DNA of 64,000 nt, taken from contig NZ_QFRK01000012.1 in the NCBI RefSeq assembly GCF_003143855.1, positions 90,216-154,215 of the forward strand, given 5' to 3'. Positions 8,231 to 15,211 of the stretch are shown in pieces. Both the position numbers and the translations under genes were made by a program. Source of the DNA: Streptomyces sp. NWU339. GTDB lineage: Bacteria > Actinomycetota > Actinomycetes > Streptomycetales > Streptomycetaceae. The first letter of the stretch is position 1. The number at the start of each line of letters is the position of its first letter. The notes below the pieces were generated by a model. It searched no databases and was not told the DNA's origin. It was given only the letters and a program-made list of their open reading frames with translations.

Positions 8231-9319
8231 TCAGTCGGACAGGCGCGCCCCGGACGACGTCGAGAACACGTGGGTCTCACCGGACTGCGGCACGACGTGC
8301 AGGGTGCTGCCCTTCTCCGGCACGTTGCGGCCGCCGACGCGGACGACGAGGTCCTTGGCCTCACCGCCGACCTGGGCGGTGCCGTACACGTACGCGTCGG
8401 AGCCCAGCTCCTCGACCACGTTGACGGTGACCGCGAGGCCCTGGTCGGACTCGGCACCGGCCACGTCGAAGTGCTCGGGGCGGACGCCGACGGTGACGGT
8501 CTTGTCGGTGGCGGCGGCCAGCGCGTCGCGGTCCACGGGGACCACCGAGTTGCCGAACTTCACGCCGCCGTCCGTGATGGGCACCTCGACGAGGTTCATC
8601 GCGGGGGAGCCGATGAAGCCGGCCACGAAGAGGTTGGCGGGCTTGTCGTACATGGTGCGCGGGGTGTCGACCTGCTGGAGCAGACCGTCCTTGAGGACCG
8701 CCACCCGGTCGCCCATGGTGAGGGCCTCGACCTGGTCGTGGGTCACGTACACAGTGGTGATGCCGAGACGGCGCTGCAGGCTCGCGATCTGCGTACGGGT
8801 GGAGACGCGGAGCTTGGCGTCCAGGTTGGACAGCGGCTCGTCCATCAGGAACACCTGCGGCTCACGCACGATGGCGCGGCCCATGGCGACACGCTGACGC
8901 TGACCACCGGAGAGCGCCTTCGGCTTGCGGTCCAGGTACTCCGTCAGGTCGAGGATCTTCGCGGCCTCCTCGACCTTCTGCCGGATCTCCGCCTTGTTGA
9001 CGCCGGCGATCTTGAGCGCGAAGCCCATGTTGTCGGCGACCGTCATGTGCGGGTACAGGGCGTAGTTCTGGAACACCATGGCGATGTCCCGGTCCTTCGG
9101 CGGCAGGTGCGTGACGTCGCGCTCACCGATGCGGATCGCTCCGGCGTTCACGTCCTCGAGCCCGGCGAGCATGCGGAGCGAGGTGGACTTGCCGCAGCCG
9201 GACGGGCCGACGAGTACGAGGAACTCCCCGTCCTCGATGTCGATCTCGAGCGCGTCCACGGCGGGCTTGGTCGAACCGGGGTAGATCCGGGTCGCCTTGT
9301 CGAACGTGACAGTGGCCAT
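8231..9319 (-). CDS. msiK: Shared ATPase of sugar ABC importers (MsiK)
   Basis: ATP-binding subunit that energises several carbohydrate ABC importers (cellobiose, maltose, chitobiose, xylobiose) in Streptomyces. The 362-residue protein has Walker A GPSGCGKST (38-46), the Q-loop NYALYPHM, signature LSGGQRQR, Walker B VFLMDEPLSNLD, the H-loop VTHDQVEA and a C-terminal MalK-like regulatory TOBE/OB region (VGVRPEHFD). The ATG at 9319 (MATVTFDKATRIYPGS) matches my memory of S. coelicolor MsiK, so the upstream in-frame extension is rejected. It stands alone with no permease genes, as expected for a shared ATPase. It lies downstream of a WYL regulator on the same strand, 198 nt apart. Confidence 0.95.
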   Translation of the reverse strand: MATVTFDKATRIYPGSTKPAVDALEIDIEDGEFLVLVGPSGCGKSTSLRMLAGLEDVNAGAIRIGERDVTHLPPKDRDIAMVFQNYALYPHMTVADNMGFALKIAGVNKAEIRQKVEEAAKILDLTEYLDRKPKALSGGQRQRVAMGRAIVREPQVFLMDEPLSNLDAKLRVSTRTQIASLQRRLGITTVYVTHDQVEALTMGDRVAVLKDGLLQQVDTPRTMYDKPANLFVAGFIGSPAMNLVEVPITDGGVKFGNSVVPVDRDALAAATDKTVTVGVRPEHFDVAGAESDQGLAVTVNVVEELGSDAYVYGTAQVGGEAKDLVVRVGGRNVPEKGSTLHVVPQSGETHVFSTSSGARLSD

Positions 9320-9496
9320 GGTGAATGGGCCCCCTTCTACCGGCAGGAACGTGCCGGACGATCCGAGTAGGAAGGCGGTGCCACGACGGGATGTTCCGTT
9401 GTGGTTCCGAGTGGTGCAGTCCACGGAAGCGAACTGGCACAGGACGGTACCGGCGTTCACCTGATCTGTCAGTACCCGAAGCCTCGTGAACTTCGC

Positions 9497-9507
9497 GGAA
9501 ACTTTCG
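9497..9507. promoter_or_regulatory. Candidate LacI-type sugar operator upstream of msiK
   Basis: The 11-mer ggaaactttcg is one base off the CGAAACTTTCG inverted repeat known at Streptomyces xylanase and xyloside promoters. It lies 178 nt upstream of the msiK start, in the msiK-WYL gap. A similar gaaaactttcg lies at 26790-26800. Function is inferred only. Confidence 0.3.
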
Positions 9508-9517
9508 CCGGCCGGTG

Positions 9518-10543
9518 TCACCGCTCGGCCGCGTAGCGCTCGGCGAGGACCGTCACGGCCCCCGCGACCGCCTGCCGCAGCCCCGGCGGACCGAGCACCT
9601 CCGCCTCGGTGCCGAGCCGGAGCAGATCGCCGACGGCGACCGCCTCCGACTCGACGGACAGCTCCACCTCGACCCGTCCCGCGCCGTCCGGCGGCCCCGC
9701 GTCCCGCAGTGCCCGTGCGCCCGCCGCCCCGAACTGCATCGGCAGCAGCTTCTGTCCGCGGGGCGAGAGCCGCAGCCGCGCGGTGCCCTGCCGCAGCGCC
9801 CCCTCCAGCCGCCGGGAGGACTCCGCCCAGTACGCGGCGAGAGCGAACCCGGCGGGACGGGTGAACAGGTCACCCGTCTCCTCCACCGCCTGGAAACGCG
9901 ACACCCGGTAGGTGCGCACGATGTTCTCGGAGTCCTCGGAGTTCTCGGAGTCCTCGGAGTTCTTGGAGTTCTCGGACAGCGCCACGAGGTACCAGATGCC
10001 GCCCTTCAGCACGAGCCCCAGGGGGCGGACCTCCCGGTGCACCTCGCCCCGCCAGCGCTGGTAACGGGTGCTCAGCACCCGCCGCTCCCACACCGCCCCG
10101 GCGATCCGCTCCAGGTGCGGCACCGGGTCCGCGTCGCGGAACCAGGCGGGGGCGTCCAGATGGAACCGCTCACGCACCCGCCGGGCCTGATCCGCGAGTG
10201 CGCCGGGCAGGGCGGCCTCCACCTTCAGCTGGGCACTCGCCAGCACGGCCCCCAGGCCGAGGTCCCTGGCCGGTTCCGGCAGCCCGGCCAGGAACAGCGA
10301 GCCGGCCTCCGCGTCCGTCAGCCCGGTCAGCCGGGTGCGGTATCCCTCCATCAGGCGGTAGCCGCCCTCCGGCCCGCGCTCGCCACGGACCGGCACCCCG
10401 GACGCGCCGAGCGCCTCGATGTCCCGGTACACGGTGCGCACCGACACCTCCAGTTCCGCCGCGAGTTCGGGGGCGGTCATCAGACCGCGGTTCTGCAGCA
10501 GCAGGAGCAGGGAGAGAAGCCGGTCGGCACGCACGGGAGGCAT
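9518..10543 (-). CDS. WYL-domain HTH transcriptional regulator (YafY/DeoR type)
   Basis: 341 residues. An N-terminal winged HTH (RADRLLSLLLLLQNRGLMTA, then VSVRTVYRDIEALGASGVPV) is followed by a WYL domain (YQRWRGEVHREVRPLGLVLKGGIWYLVAL) and a C-terminal WCX extension. The start ATG at 10543 has gggaga upstream. Inside the WYL domain sits a short acidic repeat, SENSKNSEDSENSEDSEN, encoded by three 18-bp units and probably a loop insertion. It is divergent from a DUF3224 gene across a perfect 10-bp inverted repeat, so autoregulation and control of the DUF3224 gene are likely. The WYL domain suggests a ligand or nucleic-acid sensor; the ligand is unknown. Confidence 0.9.
   Translation of the reverse strand: MPPVRADRLLSLLLLLQNRGLMTAPELAAELEVSVRTVYRDIEALGASGVPVRGERGPEGGYRLMEGYRTRLTGLTDAEAGSLFLAGLPEPARDLGLGAVLASAQLKVEAALPGALADQARRVRERFHLDAPAWFRDADPVPHLERIAGAVWERRVLSTRYQRWRGEVHREVRPLGLVLKGGIWYLVALSENSKNSEDSENSEDSENIVRTYRVSRFQAVEETGDLFTRPAGFALAAYWAESSRRLEGALRQGTARLRLSPRGQKLLPMQFGAAGARALRDAGPPDGAGRVEVELSVESEAVAVGDLLRLGTEAEVLGPPGLRQAVAGAVTVLAERYAAER
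9923..9976. repeat. Three 18-bp tandem units inside the WYL regulator gene
   Basis: Units at 9923-9940 and 9941-9958 are identical (gttctcggagtcctcgga); the third (9959-9976) has two changes. Read on the minus strand they encode the hexapeptide SEDSEN repeated. Confidence 0.85.
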
Positions 10544-10560
10544 TCTCCCGCCCCTCGGAC

Positions 10561-10585
10561 GTACCTGACAGGAGATGTCAGGTAC
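10561..10585. promoter_or_regulatory. Perfect inverted repeat, likely operator of the WYL regulator
   Basis: gtacctgaca, a 5-nt spacer ggaga, then tgtcaggtac: perfect 10-bp arms. It lies 18 nt upstream of the WYL regulator ATG and 87 nt upstream of the divergent DUF3224 ATG, the classical position for a shared operator. Confidence 0.7.
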
Positions 10586-10671
10586 GGCTCCCAGGATGGT
10601 CGTGCCGGTCCGGCGCGGGACGGTCCTCGCCGACCGCACGACCGCACGACACGACCGAAGGGGAACCATCC

Positions 10672-11082
10672 ATGCCCACCACCCGGACCACCGGCCACTT
10701 CACCTTCGCCGACTGGAAGGAGGTCCCCGTGGGCCCGGAGGACACCCACCCCCGGCTCGCACACGCCACCGTCACCAACGCCTTCACGGGCGGCATCGAG
10801 GCCGAGTCCACGACCTGCGACTACGCGATCTCCTATCTGACCGGCACGACCGGCTCCTTCGCGGGAATGGAACTCGTCCGCGGTCGCGTCGACGGGCATC
10901 AGGGCAGCTTCGTCCTCGAGGAGCGCGGGCGCTTCACCCCTGACGGGACCGTCCACTGCTCCTTCGAGGTCGTCGAGGGGTCGGGCACCGGCGAACTGGC
11001 CGGGCTGCGCGGCACCGGCGAGTTCACCTACCGGCACGGGGAGACGAAGGTGCCGTACACCTTCGCGTACGGCCTGGAGTGA
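10672..11082 (+). CDS. DUF3224 domain protein
   Basis: 136-residue beta-rich protein of the DUF3224 family (allene-oxide-cyclase-like barrel). Features are GHFTFADWKE at the N terminus, then FTGGIEAESTTCDYAISYL, SFAGMELVRGRVDGHQGSFVLEERG and the terminal LRGTGEFTYRHGETKVPYTFAYGLE. The strand pattern with repeated G-x-F/G turns is typical. No catalytic function is established for the family. The ATG at 10672 is preceded by gaagggg. It is divergent from the WYL regulator and probably its target. Confidence 0.85.
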   Translation: MPTTRTTGHFTFADWKEVPVGPEDTHPRLAHATVTNAFTGGIEAESTTCDYAISYLTGTTGSFAGMELVRGRVDGHQGSFVLEERGRFTPDGTVHCSFEVVEGSGTGELAGLRGTGEFTYRHGETKVPYTFAYGLE

Positions 11083-11111
11083 GCGGGCCGGGCCCGCCGC
11101 CCCCAAGTGCG

Positions 11112-11141
11112 TGGCTCGGCGAATGCCGGTCTGTGTACAGT
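11112..11141 (+). promoter_or_regulatory. Candidate promoter of tRNA-Thr
   Basis: tggctc (11112-11117), an 18-nt spacer and tacagt (11136-11141) resemble a housekeeping sigma promoter, ending 28 nt before the mature tRNA 5' end. Moderate match only. Confidence 0.4.
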
Positions 11142-11169
11142 GGACCAGCCTTCGCGCGTTCCGCGCGGC

Positions 11170-11246
11170 GCCTCCTTAGCTCAGATGGCCAGAGCAACGC
11201 ACTTGTAATGCGTAGGTCGTCGGTTCGAATCCGACAGGGGGCTCCA
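11170..11246 (+). tRNA. tRNA-Thr (anticodon UGU)
   Basis: Cloverleaf is readable: acceptor gcctcct with agggggc (one G-U), D arm gctc/gagc, anticodon arm acgca-CTTGTAA-tgcgt with anticodon TGT, T arm gtcgg-TTCGAAT-ccgac, discriminator T and an encoded CCA (11244-11246). It reads ACA and, by wobble, other Thr codons. A U-tract terminator follows directly. It borders a variable island with an integrative-element relic. Confidence 0.97.
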
Positions 11247-11254
11247 CTGAAAAC

Positions 11255-11285
11255 CCCAGGTCAGCACGTTCTGACCTGGGTTTTT
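11255..11285 (+). terminator. Intrinsic terminator of tRNA-Thr
   Basis: 10-bp stem cccaggtcag / ctgacctggg with a 6-nt loop followed by ttttt (11281-11285). Confidence 0.92.
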
Positions 11286-11399
11286 CGTTCAGAGGATGCG
11301 GCGCCGGCGGCGGGCGCGGGCGGTGCGGCTGTCGCCGGGCCCAGTTCTGGTCTCGGCAGGGGGTTCCGGACGGGGCGTGAAGGCGTCTCCCATGCGGCG

Positions 11400-11590
11400 C
11401 ATCGCGTCCTTCGAGAGGAGGGGCCGGCCCTTCACGTCGGGTGAAGTGCAGGTGCTCTCCGCCGCTCGCGGTCCGGGTCCGGTAGGTGGCGGGAACGGCG
11501 TGTCCGGCGCGCTCGCGGAGCGCTTCGAAGGTCGCCGAGCCGCCGGGCGCGTCCGCGGAAGCGCGTGGACGCGGACTGCGGCGGGTGTCA
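11400..11590 (-). pseudogene. Relic of a bifunctional DNA primase/polymerase (prim-pol) gene
   Basis: Reading the minus strand in the frame with codons at 11520-11518 gives a 60-residue stretch containing DAPGGSATFEALRERAGH followed by VPATYRTRTASGGEHLHF. This is the conserved end of the prim-pol domain of Streptomyces integrative elements and phages (consensus P-T-Y-x-V-R-T-x-S-G-G-x-H-L-Y-F, from memory). No start, no full domain and no continuing homology are present: downstream in the same frame the sequence turns into low-complexity Arg/Pro text. So it is a decayed fragment, close to tRNA-Thr, a usual integration target. Limits are approximate. Confidence 0.6.
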
Positions 11591-11639
11591 TGACCACGTC
11601 GGCGTCCGAAGCGGGTCCGGCGCGCAAGGAGGGGAAACC

Positions 11640-11951
11640 ATGCTGCTCTATATCGCCATCCTTTCTGTGGTGGTGGCGTTACTCATGGCTGCTTCGGGCG
11701 TAGCGGCGATCACCCGGGGCTGGGTTCTCCCGGTGAACCGGCGTCCGGTTCACCGCGTTCGCCTCTACGGCTGGGGCCAGTTGGTGGCTGCCTTCGGCCT
11801 GTGCTGGCAGGTGGTCTTCTGGCTGGTGATCAGCGACATCGGCACCCGGCAGTGGGGGACCTTGACGGGCAGCGGGCTTCTGCTGGCCGGCCTCATCGTG
11901 ATGGCGGTGAGCCACCGCGGGGGTGATCGACAGGGCAGCGGCGCGCCCTGA
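11640..11951 (+). CDS. Small three-helix membrane protein, unknown function
   Basis: 103 residues with an excellent ribosome site (aaggagggg, 11625-11635 area) before the ATG at 11640. Three hydrophobic segments are clear: LLYIAILSVVVALLMAASG (2-20), GQLVAAFGLCWQVVFWLVI (middle) and GLLLAGLIVMAVS (near the C terminus). The loop between helices 1 and 2 is basic (NRRPVHRVRLYGW). No family recognised. It lies in the variable island after tRNA-Thr, 96 nt beyond the end of the protein-like prim-pol relic on the other strand. Real by codon use and ribosome site. Confidence 0.72.
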   Translation: MLLYIAILSVVVALLMAASGVAAITRGWVLPVNRRPVHRVRLYGWGQLVAAFGLCWQVVFWLVISDIGTRQWGTLTGSGLLLAGLIVMAVSHRGGDRQGSGAP

Positions 11952-12127
11952 GCGGGTCGACCGAAGTCACGTGCTGATCCCAGGGGCCGGCGAGGGGCCG
12001 ACGGGCCGGGTCAGCTGCGCTGCGGGACCCGTGAACTGCTTGGACGATGGCGGACAGCCTGACATATCGTCCTGTCCGGCCCGCCGGTCGGCGGGCGTTT
12101 CGCTGCCCATGGGGGGCTTGCTCAGTC

Positions 12128-12865
12128 GTGTCCGACACTTCGCAGAGCACATTCGGTCCGCCTCCGGCGGCCACCGGACACCTTCCGCCGTACGTCGCGC
12201 CGTTCCGATCGCCGAGGGGTCTCGCGACGGCGCTCACCGCACTCTTCGGCCTCACTGTCGGGGTGGACCTGCTCGCCGTTGCCTCCGACGCCCATGTGTG
12301 GCGGCTGACGGACGAGATGGCGGGTGGTGGGACCGTCGAGGACGCCGATCTGGCGCGGGCCGACGCCCTCCAGGTCGTGGGAGGCGTGCTGCAAGTGACG
12401 CTCCTGGTGGCGACGGCCGTGGTCTTCATCATCTGGTTCCACCGGGTGCGCAGGAACGCCGACTTCTTCGCGCTCGACTCCTGCGAGATGAAGAGCGGCT
12501 GGGCCATCGGAGCCTGGTTCGTACCGATCGGCAACCTGTGGCTGCCGCGCAAGGTCGCGGGCGAGGTGTGGAACGCCGGCATCGACTGGGACTCCGAGGC
12601 GCGCCGCCCGTCCCCCACCCCGGTGAACGTCTGGTGGGCGCTGTTCGTGGCGACATGGTTGGTCGGCCGGGTCGCAGGCTCGGCCTATAAGGACGCCGCC
12701 GGCGTGGAGGAGATGAAGCGGGCCGCAGGAATGATGATGTTCTCCGACGCCCTCGACGCGGTGGCAGCGGTCTTCGCGCTCCTCTTCGTACGGAAGCTGA
12801 CCCGCATGCAACTCGACAAGGCGACCGCGCGTCAGGAGCAGATCCTGCCGCAGCCCCGACCGTAG
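12128..12865 (+). CDS. DUF4328 domain membrane protein
   Basis: 245 residues from a GTG at 12128. A Pro-rich start (GPPPAATGHLPPYVAPFRSPRG) is followed by the DUF4328 domain with about four to five membrane segments: LATALTALFGLTVGVDLLAV, LQVTLLVATAVVFIIWFHRV, WAIGAWFVPIGNLWLPRKV (a family hallmark), VWWALFVATWLVG and ALDAVAAVFALLFV. An upstream ATG at 12047 is in frame but adds 27 residues without family resemblance; the GTG has a G-rich stretch (12113-12118) upstream. Function unknown. DUF4328 genes are multicopy in Streptomyces. Confidence 0.8.
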   Translation: MSDTSQSTFGPPPAATGHLPPYVAPFRSPRGLATALTALFGLTVGVDLLAVASDAHVWRLTDEMAGGGTVEDADLARADALQVVGGVLQVTLLVATAVVFIIWFHRVRRNADFFALDSCEMKSGWAIGAWFVPIGNLWLPRKVAGEVWNAGIDWDSEARRPSPTPVNVWWALFVATWLVGRVAGSAYKDAAGVEEMKRAAGMMMFSDALDAVAAVFALLFVRKLTRMQLDKATARQEQILPQPRP

Positions 12866-12879
12866 TCCTGACGGGCCGG

Positions 12880-13181
12880 GCGGGGTCGGGTGCCGCAGTG
12901 AAGACCTGCGCGGTGGTCCAGCCGCCGAAGACGACAGCGGCGAGGAACCCGGCGCTCCCGAGGACGGTGTTCACCGCGGTGCGGGAGACGGCCGGTTCCG
13001 CGGCGACCGTCTCGGGCTCGGCCGGCTCGACGGCGCAGCCGGTGATGTCCCGCTCGTCCGGCAGGACGGCGCTCGCCACGGCCGGGACCGTGCCCGGCCG
13101 CACCGGGACGACCGGCGCCGGGGCGACGGCGGGTGGTACCGGGGTGGGCCGGTGCACCTTCACGACCCGCGGCGTGGTCAC
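12880..13181 (-). pseudogene. Truncated coding-like stretch with one membrane segment
   Basis: From a GTG at 13181, overlapping the APH stop as gtga, the minus strand reads a Pro/Val-rich cytosolic part (VVKVHRPTPVPPAVAPAP), then LPDERDITGC, then a hydrophobic segment (NTVLGSAGFLAAVVFGG). Third positions are almost all G/C to about 12885, a strong coding signal. There is no stop there: the frame runs on antisense through the DUF4328 gene to 12429, where it stops looking like protein. I read this as a gene that lost its 3' end when the neighbour arrived. Family not recognised. Confidence 0.4.
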
Positions 13182-14152
13182 CCCGTGGCGCGGTCGCTTC
13201 GCCCGCTCGGCGATCCCGGTGCCGGTGTGGTGGGTGCGCGCAGTGAGGGACGACGGCGCAGGCGGTGGGCGATCTCGAGTTCGTGGGGGGCCGGAGGGCG
13301 GCCGTCCTCGATGTGCCACAGGCAGTTCTGGAGCAGGCGGGCGTAGGTCCAGGCACGGGCCCGGTCGCGGTCCAGGCCGAGGACGTCGGTCATGGCGTCG
13401 AAGCGCCAGGCGGTGTCGGCGGGGTTGTCGGTGTCGGCGTCGAAGCGGTTGGCCAGGGCGGGCCAGAGGTCGAAGCCGGGGTCGCCCGCCAGGGGCTTGG
13501 GGTCGATGGCGAGCCAGGGGGCGCGGTCGGCGGCCAGGACGTTGTCGTAGTGCAGGTCCCAGTGCAGGAGGCGGTCGCCCGGTTCGTCCGCGACCTCCCG
13601 CAGGGCCGCGGCGCAGTCGGCGACGGTGCGGCGGACGGCCGGATCCGGGGTACGGCTCAGGGCCCCGGGTGTCCGCTCCAGCAGGGAGTGCGCGATGTCG
13701 CCGAGGTGGCGCAGGCCCGCCGGGGCGGGGGTGCCGGTGAGGTGTGCCAGGAGGCGGGCGACGACCAGGACGGCCTCGCGGACGTCGGGCAGGCGGGAGA
13801 GCGTCCGGGCGGGGTCGAGGCGTTCCAGGAGCATGGTGCCGGTGGACGTGTCGTGGTCCAGCAGGCGGACGGCTCCGTCGCCGTTCCAGGTGCGCAGGGC
13901 GACGGGTTCGCCTTCGGTCTCCTCGTCCAGGATCTGGAGCTTCAGCACGGCCGGTGTGCCGTCCGCGCGGTCGACGGGGAGAACCAGGGCGCTCACGCCG
14001 TGCATCGGCGCGCCGGTGATCCGCAGGTCCCAGTGTTCCAGGAAGGCGGCGGCCAGCCCGGGCAGCCCGGAGACGAAGGAGCGGCCCGCCTCGCCGTTGA
14101 ACTTCTCCTGTGCCGCCGCGAGTTCCTCGGGTACGTGGATCACGGTGGGCAC
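13178..14152 (-). CDS. Aminoglycoside/hydroxyurea phosphotransferase, APH(6) type
   Basis: 324-residue kinase of the APH_6_hur family (streptomycin 6-kinase and hydroxyurea phosphotransferase). The catalytic loop LLHWDLHYDNVLAA (Asp and Asn of Brenner motif, about 195-208) is followed by the metal-binding WLAIDPKPLAGDPGFDLWP. The N-terminal lobe has ALVLPVDRADGTPAVLKLQI with the ATP lysine. Start is a GTG at 14152 with a poor ribosome site. The last ~20 residues look like read-through into the next, decayed gene. It is a chromosomal kinase; whether it confers resistance is unknown. Confidence 0.88.
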   Translation of the reverse strand: MPTVIHVPEELAAAQEKFNGEAGRSFVSGLPGLAAAFLEHWDLRITGAPMHGVSALVLPVDRADGTPAVLKLQILDEETEGEPVALRTWNGDGAVRLLDHDTSTGTMLLERLDPARTLSRLPDVREAVLVVARLLAHLTGTPAPAGLRHLGDIAHSLLERTPGALSRTPDPAVRRTVADCAAALREVADEPGDRLLHWDLHYDNVLAADRAPWLAIDPKPLAGDPGFDLWPALANRFDADTDNPADTAWRFDAMTDVLGLDRDRARAWTYARLLQNCLWHIEDGRPPAPHELEIAHRLRRRPSLRAPTTPAPGSPSGRSDRATG

Positions 14153-14165
14153 AATAGTGCGGCGC

Positions 14166-15140
14166 TCACGGTTCCAGGACGACCTTTCCGGTGGTGCCCC
14201 GGCTCTCCAGGGCGCGGTGGGCGGTGGCGGCTTCGGCGAGGGGGAAGCGGTGGACGGCGGGGGTGAGTCGGCCTTCGGCGGCTTCGGTGAGGGCGCGCAG
14301 TTCGAGGGTGCGTACGGGGTCGGCGCCGCCGGCCCTGCGCATCATCTCGGGGCCGAGGACGTTGAGGGAGACGCCGTCGACGAGGTAGGGGTCGGTGCTG
14401 TCGAGGCCCTGGGCGGACCAGCCGAAGACGACGTGGCGGCCGCCGGGGGCGAGGAGGGCGACCGCCGCGCGGGCGGTGCCGCCGCCGACGCCGTCGTAGA
14501 CGAGGGTGATCTCGCCCTGGTGGGCGGAGAGCCGCTCGGGCCAGGCGGGGTCGGTGTAGTCGACGGCGAGGTCGGCGCCGTTCGCGGCCACGCGGGCGGT
14601 CTTCCCGGGGCCGCCGGCGAGGCCGATGACGGTGGCGCCGGCGTTCTTGGCGTACTGGACGAGGAGGGTGCCGATGCCGCCGGCCGCGGCGGGGACGAGG
14701 ACCACGTCGCCGGGTCCGGGCTCGGCGAACTGCACGATGCCCATGACCGTGCGGCCGGTTCCGATCATGGCGACGGCCTGGGCGAAGTCGAGGCGCTCGG
14801 GGATCTCGTGGAGGCGGTCGGCGTCGGTGACGGCGAGTTCCGCGTAGCCGCCGGGGACGAAGCCGAGGTGGGCGACGACGCGCCTGCCGAGCCAGTCGGC
14901 CGGCGTGCCGTCGCCCAGGGCGTCCACCACTCCGGCGGCTTCGCGGCCGGGGACGGTGGGCAGGGCCGTCGGGGCGGGCGCGGGCCCCTGGTGTCCCTGC
15001 CGTAGCGCGGTGTCCAGGAGGTGGACTCCGGCGGCCCGGACGGCGATACGGACCTGGCCGGGGCCGGGTCGCGGGTCCGCGACCTGTTCGTGGACGAGGT
15101 TCTCGGCCGGGCCGAAGGCGTGCAGGCGGACGGCGTACAT
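14166..15140 (-). CDS. Zinc-type alcohol dehydrogenase-like quinone oxidoreductase, probable SoxR target
   Basis: 324-residue medium-chain reductase of the NADPH:quinone reductase (QOR) group, lacking the zinc ligands. GroES-like fold at the N terminus (GPGQVRIAVRAAGVHLLDTALRQG), Rossmann glycine motif VLVPAAAGGIGTLLVQYAKNAGA (about 150-172), and VYDGVGG. The ATG at 15140 has ggggg upstream. Its promoter (15181-15211) has the SoxR-type architecture. In S. coelicolor a gene of this kind in this neighbourhood (SCO4266, from memory) belongs to the small SoxR regulon responding to redox-cycling compounds. The likely role is two-electron reduction of quinones. Confidence 0.9.
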   Translation of the reverse strand: MYAVRLHAFGPAENLVHEQVADPRPGPGQVRIAVRAAGVHLLDTALRQGHQGPAPAPTALPTVPGREAAGVVDALGDGTPADWLGRRVVAHLGFVPGGYAELAVTDADRLHEIPERLDFAQAVAMIGTGRTVMGIVQFAEPGPGDVVLVPAAAGGIGTLLVQYAKNAGATVIGLAGGPGKTARVAANGADLAVDYTDPAWPERLSAHQGEITLVYDGVGGGTARAAVALLAPGGRHVVFGWSAQGLDSTDPYLVDGVSLNVLGPEMMRRAGGADPVRTLELRALTEAAEGRLTPAVHRFPLAEAATAHRALESRGTTGKVVLEP

Positions 15141-15180
15141 GAGGCCCCCAGGGGTGCGATGCGGCTTCGACAGCGCCCCC

Positions 15181-15211
15181 ACTGTTCAACCTCAAGCTCG
15201 CTTGAGGTCAA
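15181..15211 (-). promoter_or_regulatory. SoxR-type promoter: 19-bp spacer with 18-bp palindrome
   Basis: On the minus strand: -35 TTGACC (15206-15211), a 19-nt spacer (15187-15205) and -10 AACAGT (15181-15186). The palindrome cctcaagctcgcttgagg (15190-15207) fills the spacer and overlaps the -35; it matches the SoxR box form CCTCAAG-N4-CTTGAGG. The overlong spacer is the hallmark of MerR/SoxR-activated promoters. The box also covers the last codons of the upstream FAD gene. Confidence 0.85.

Noticed and set aside
8231..9460. Extended N terminus of MsiK (47 extra residues upstream of ATG 9319)
   Set aside because: The extension starts with MNAGTVLCQF-like text with no homology, while MATVTFDKATRIYPGS matches MsiK N termini; GC3 also drops upstream of 9319.
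11296..11703. Plus-strand frame of 135 residues near tRNA-Thr
   Set aside because: Low-complexity Arg/Gly text in a frame different from the well-supported ATG at 11640; it overlaps the prim-pol relic in antisense.
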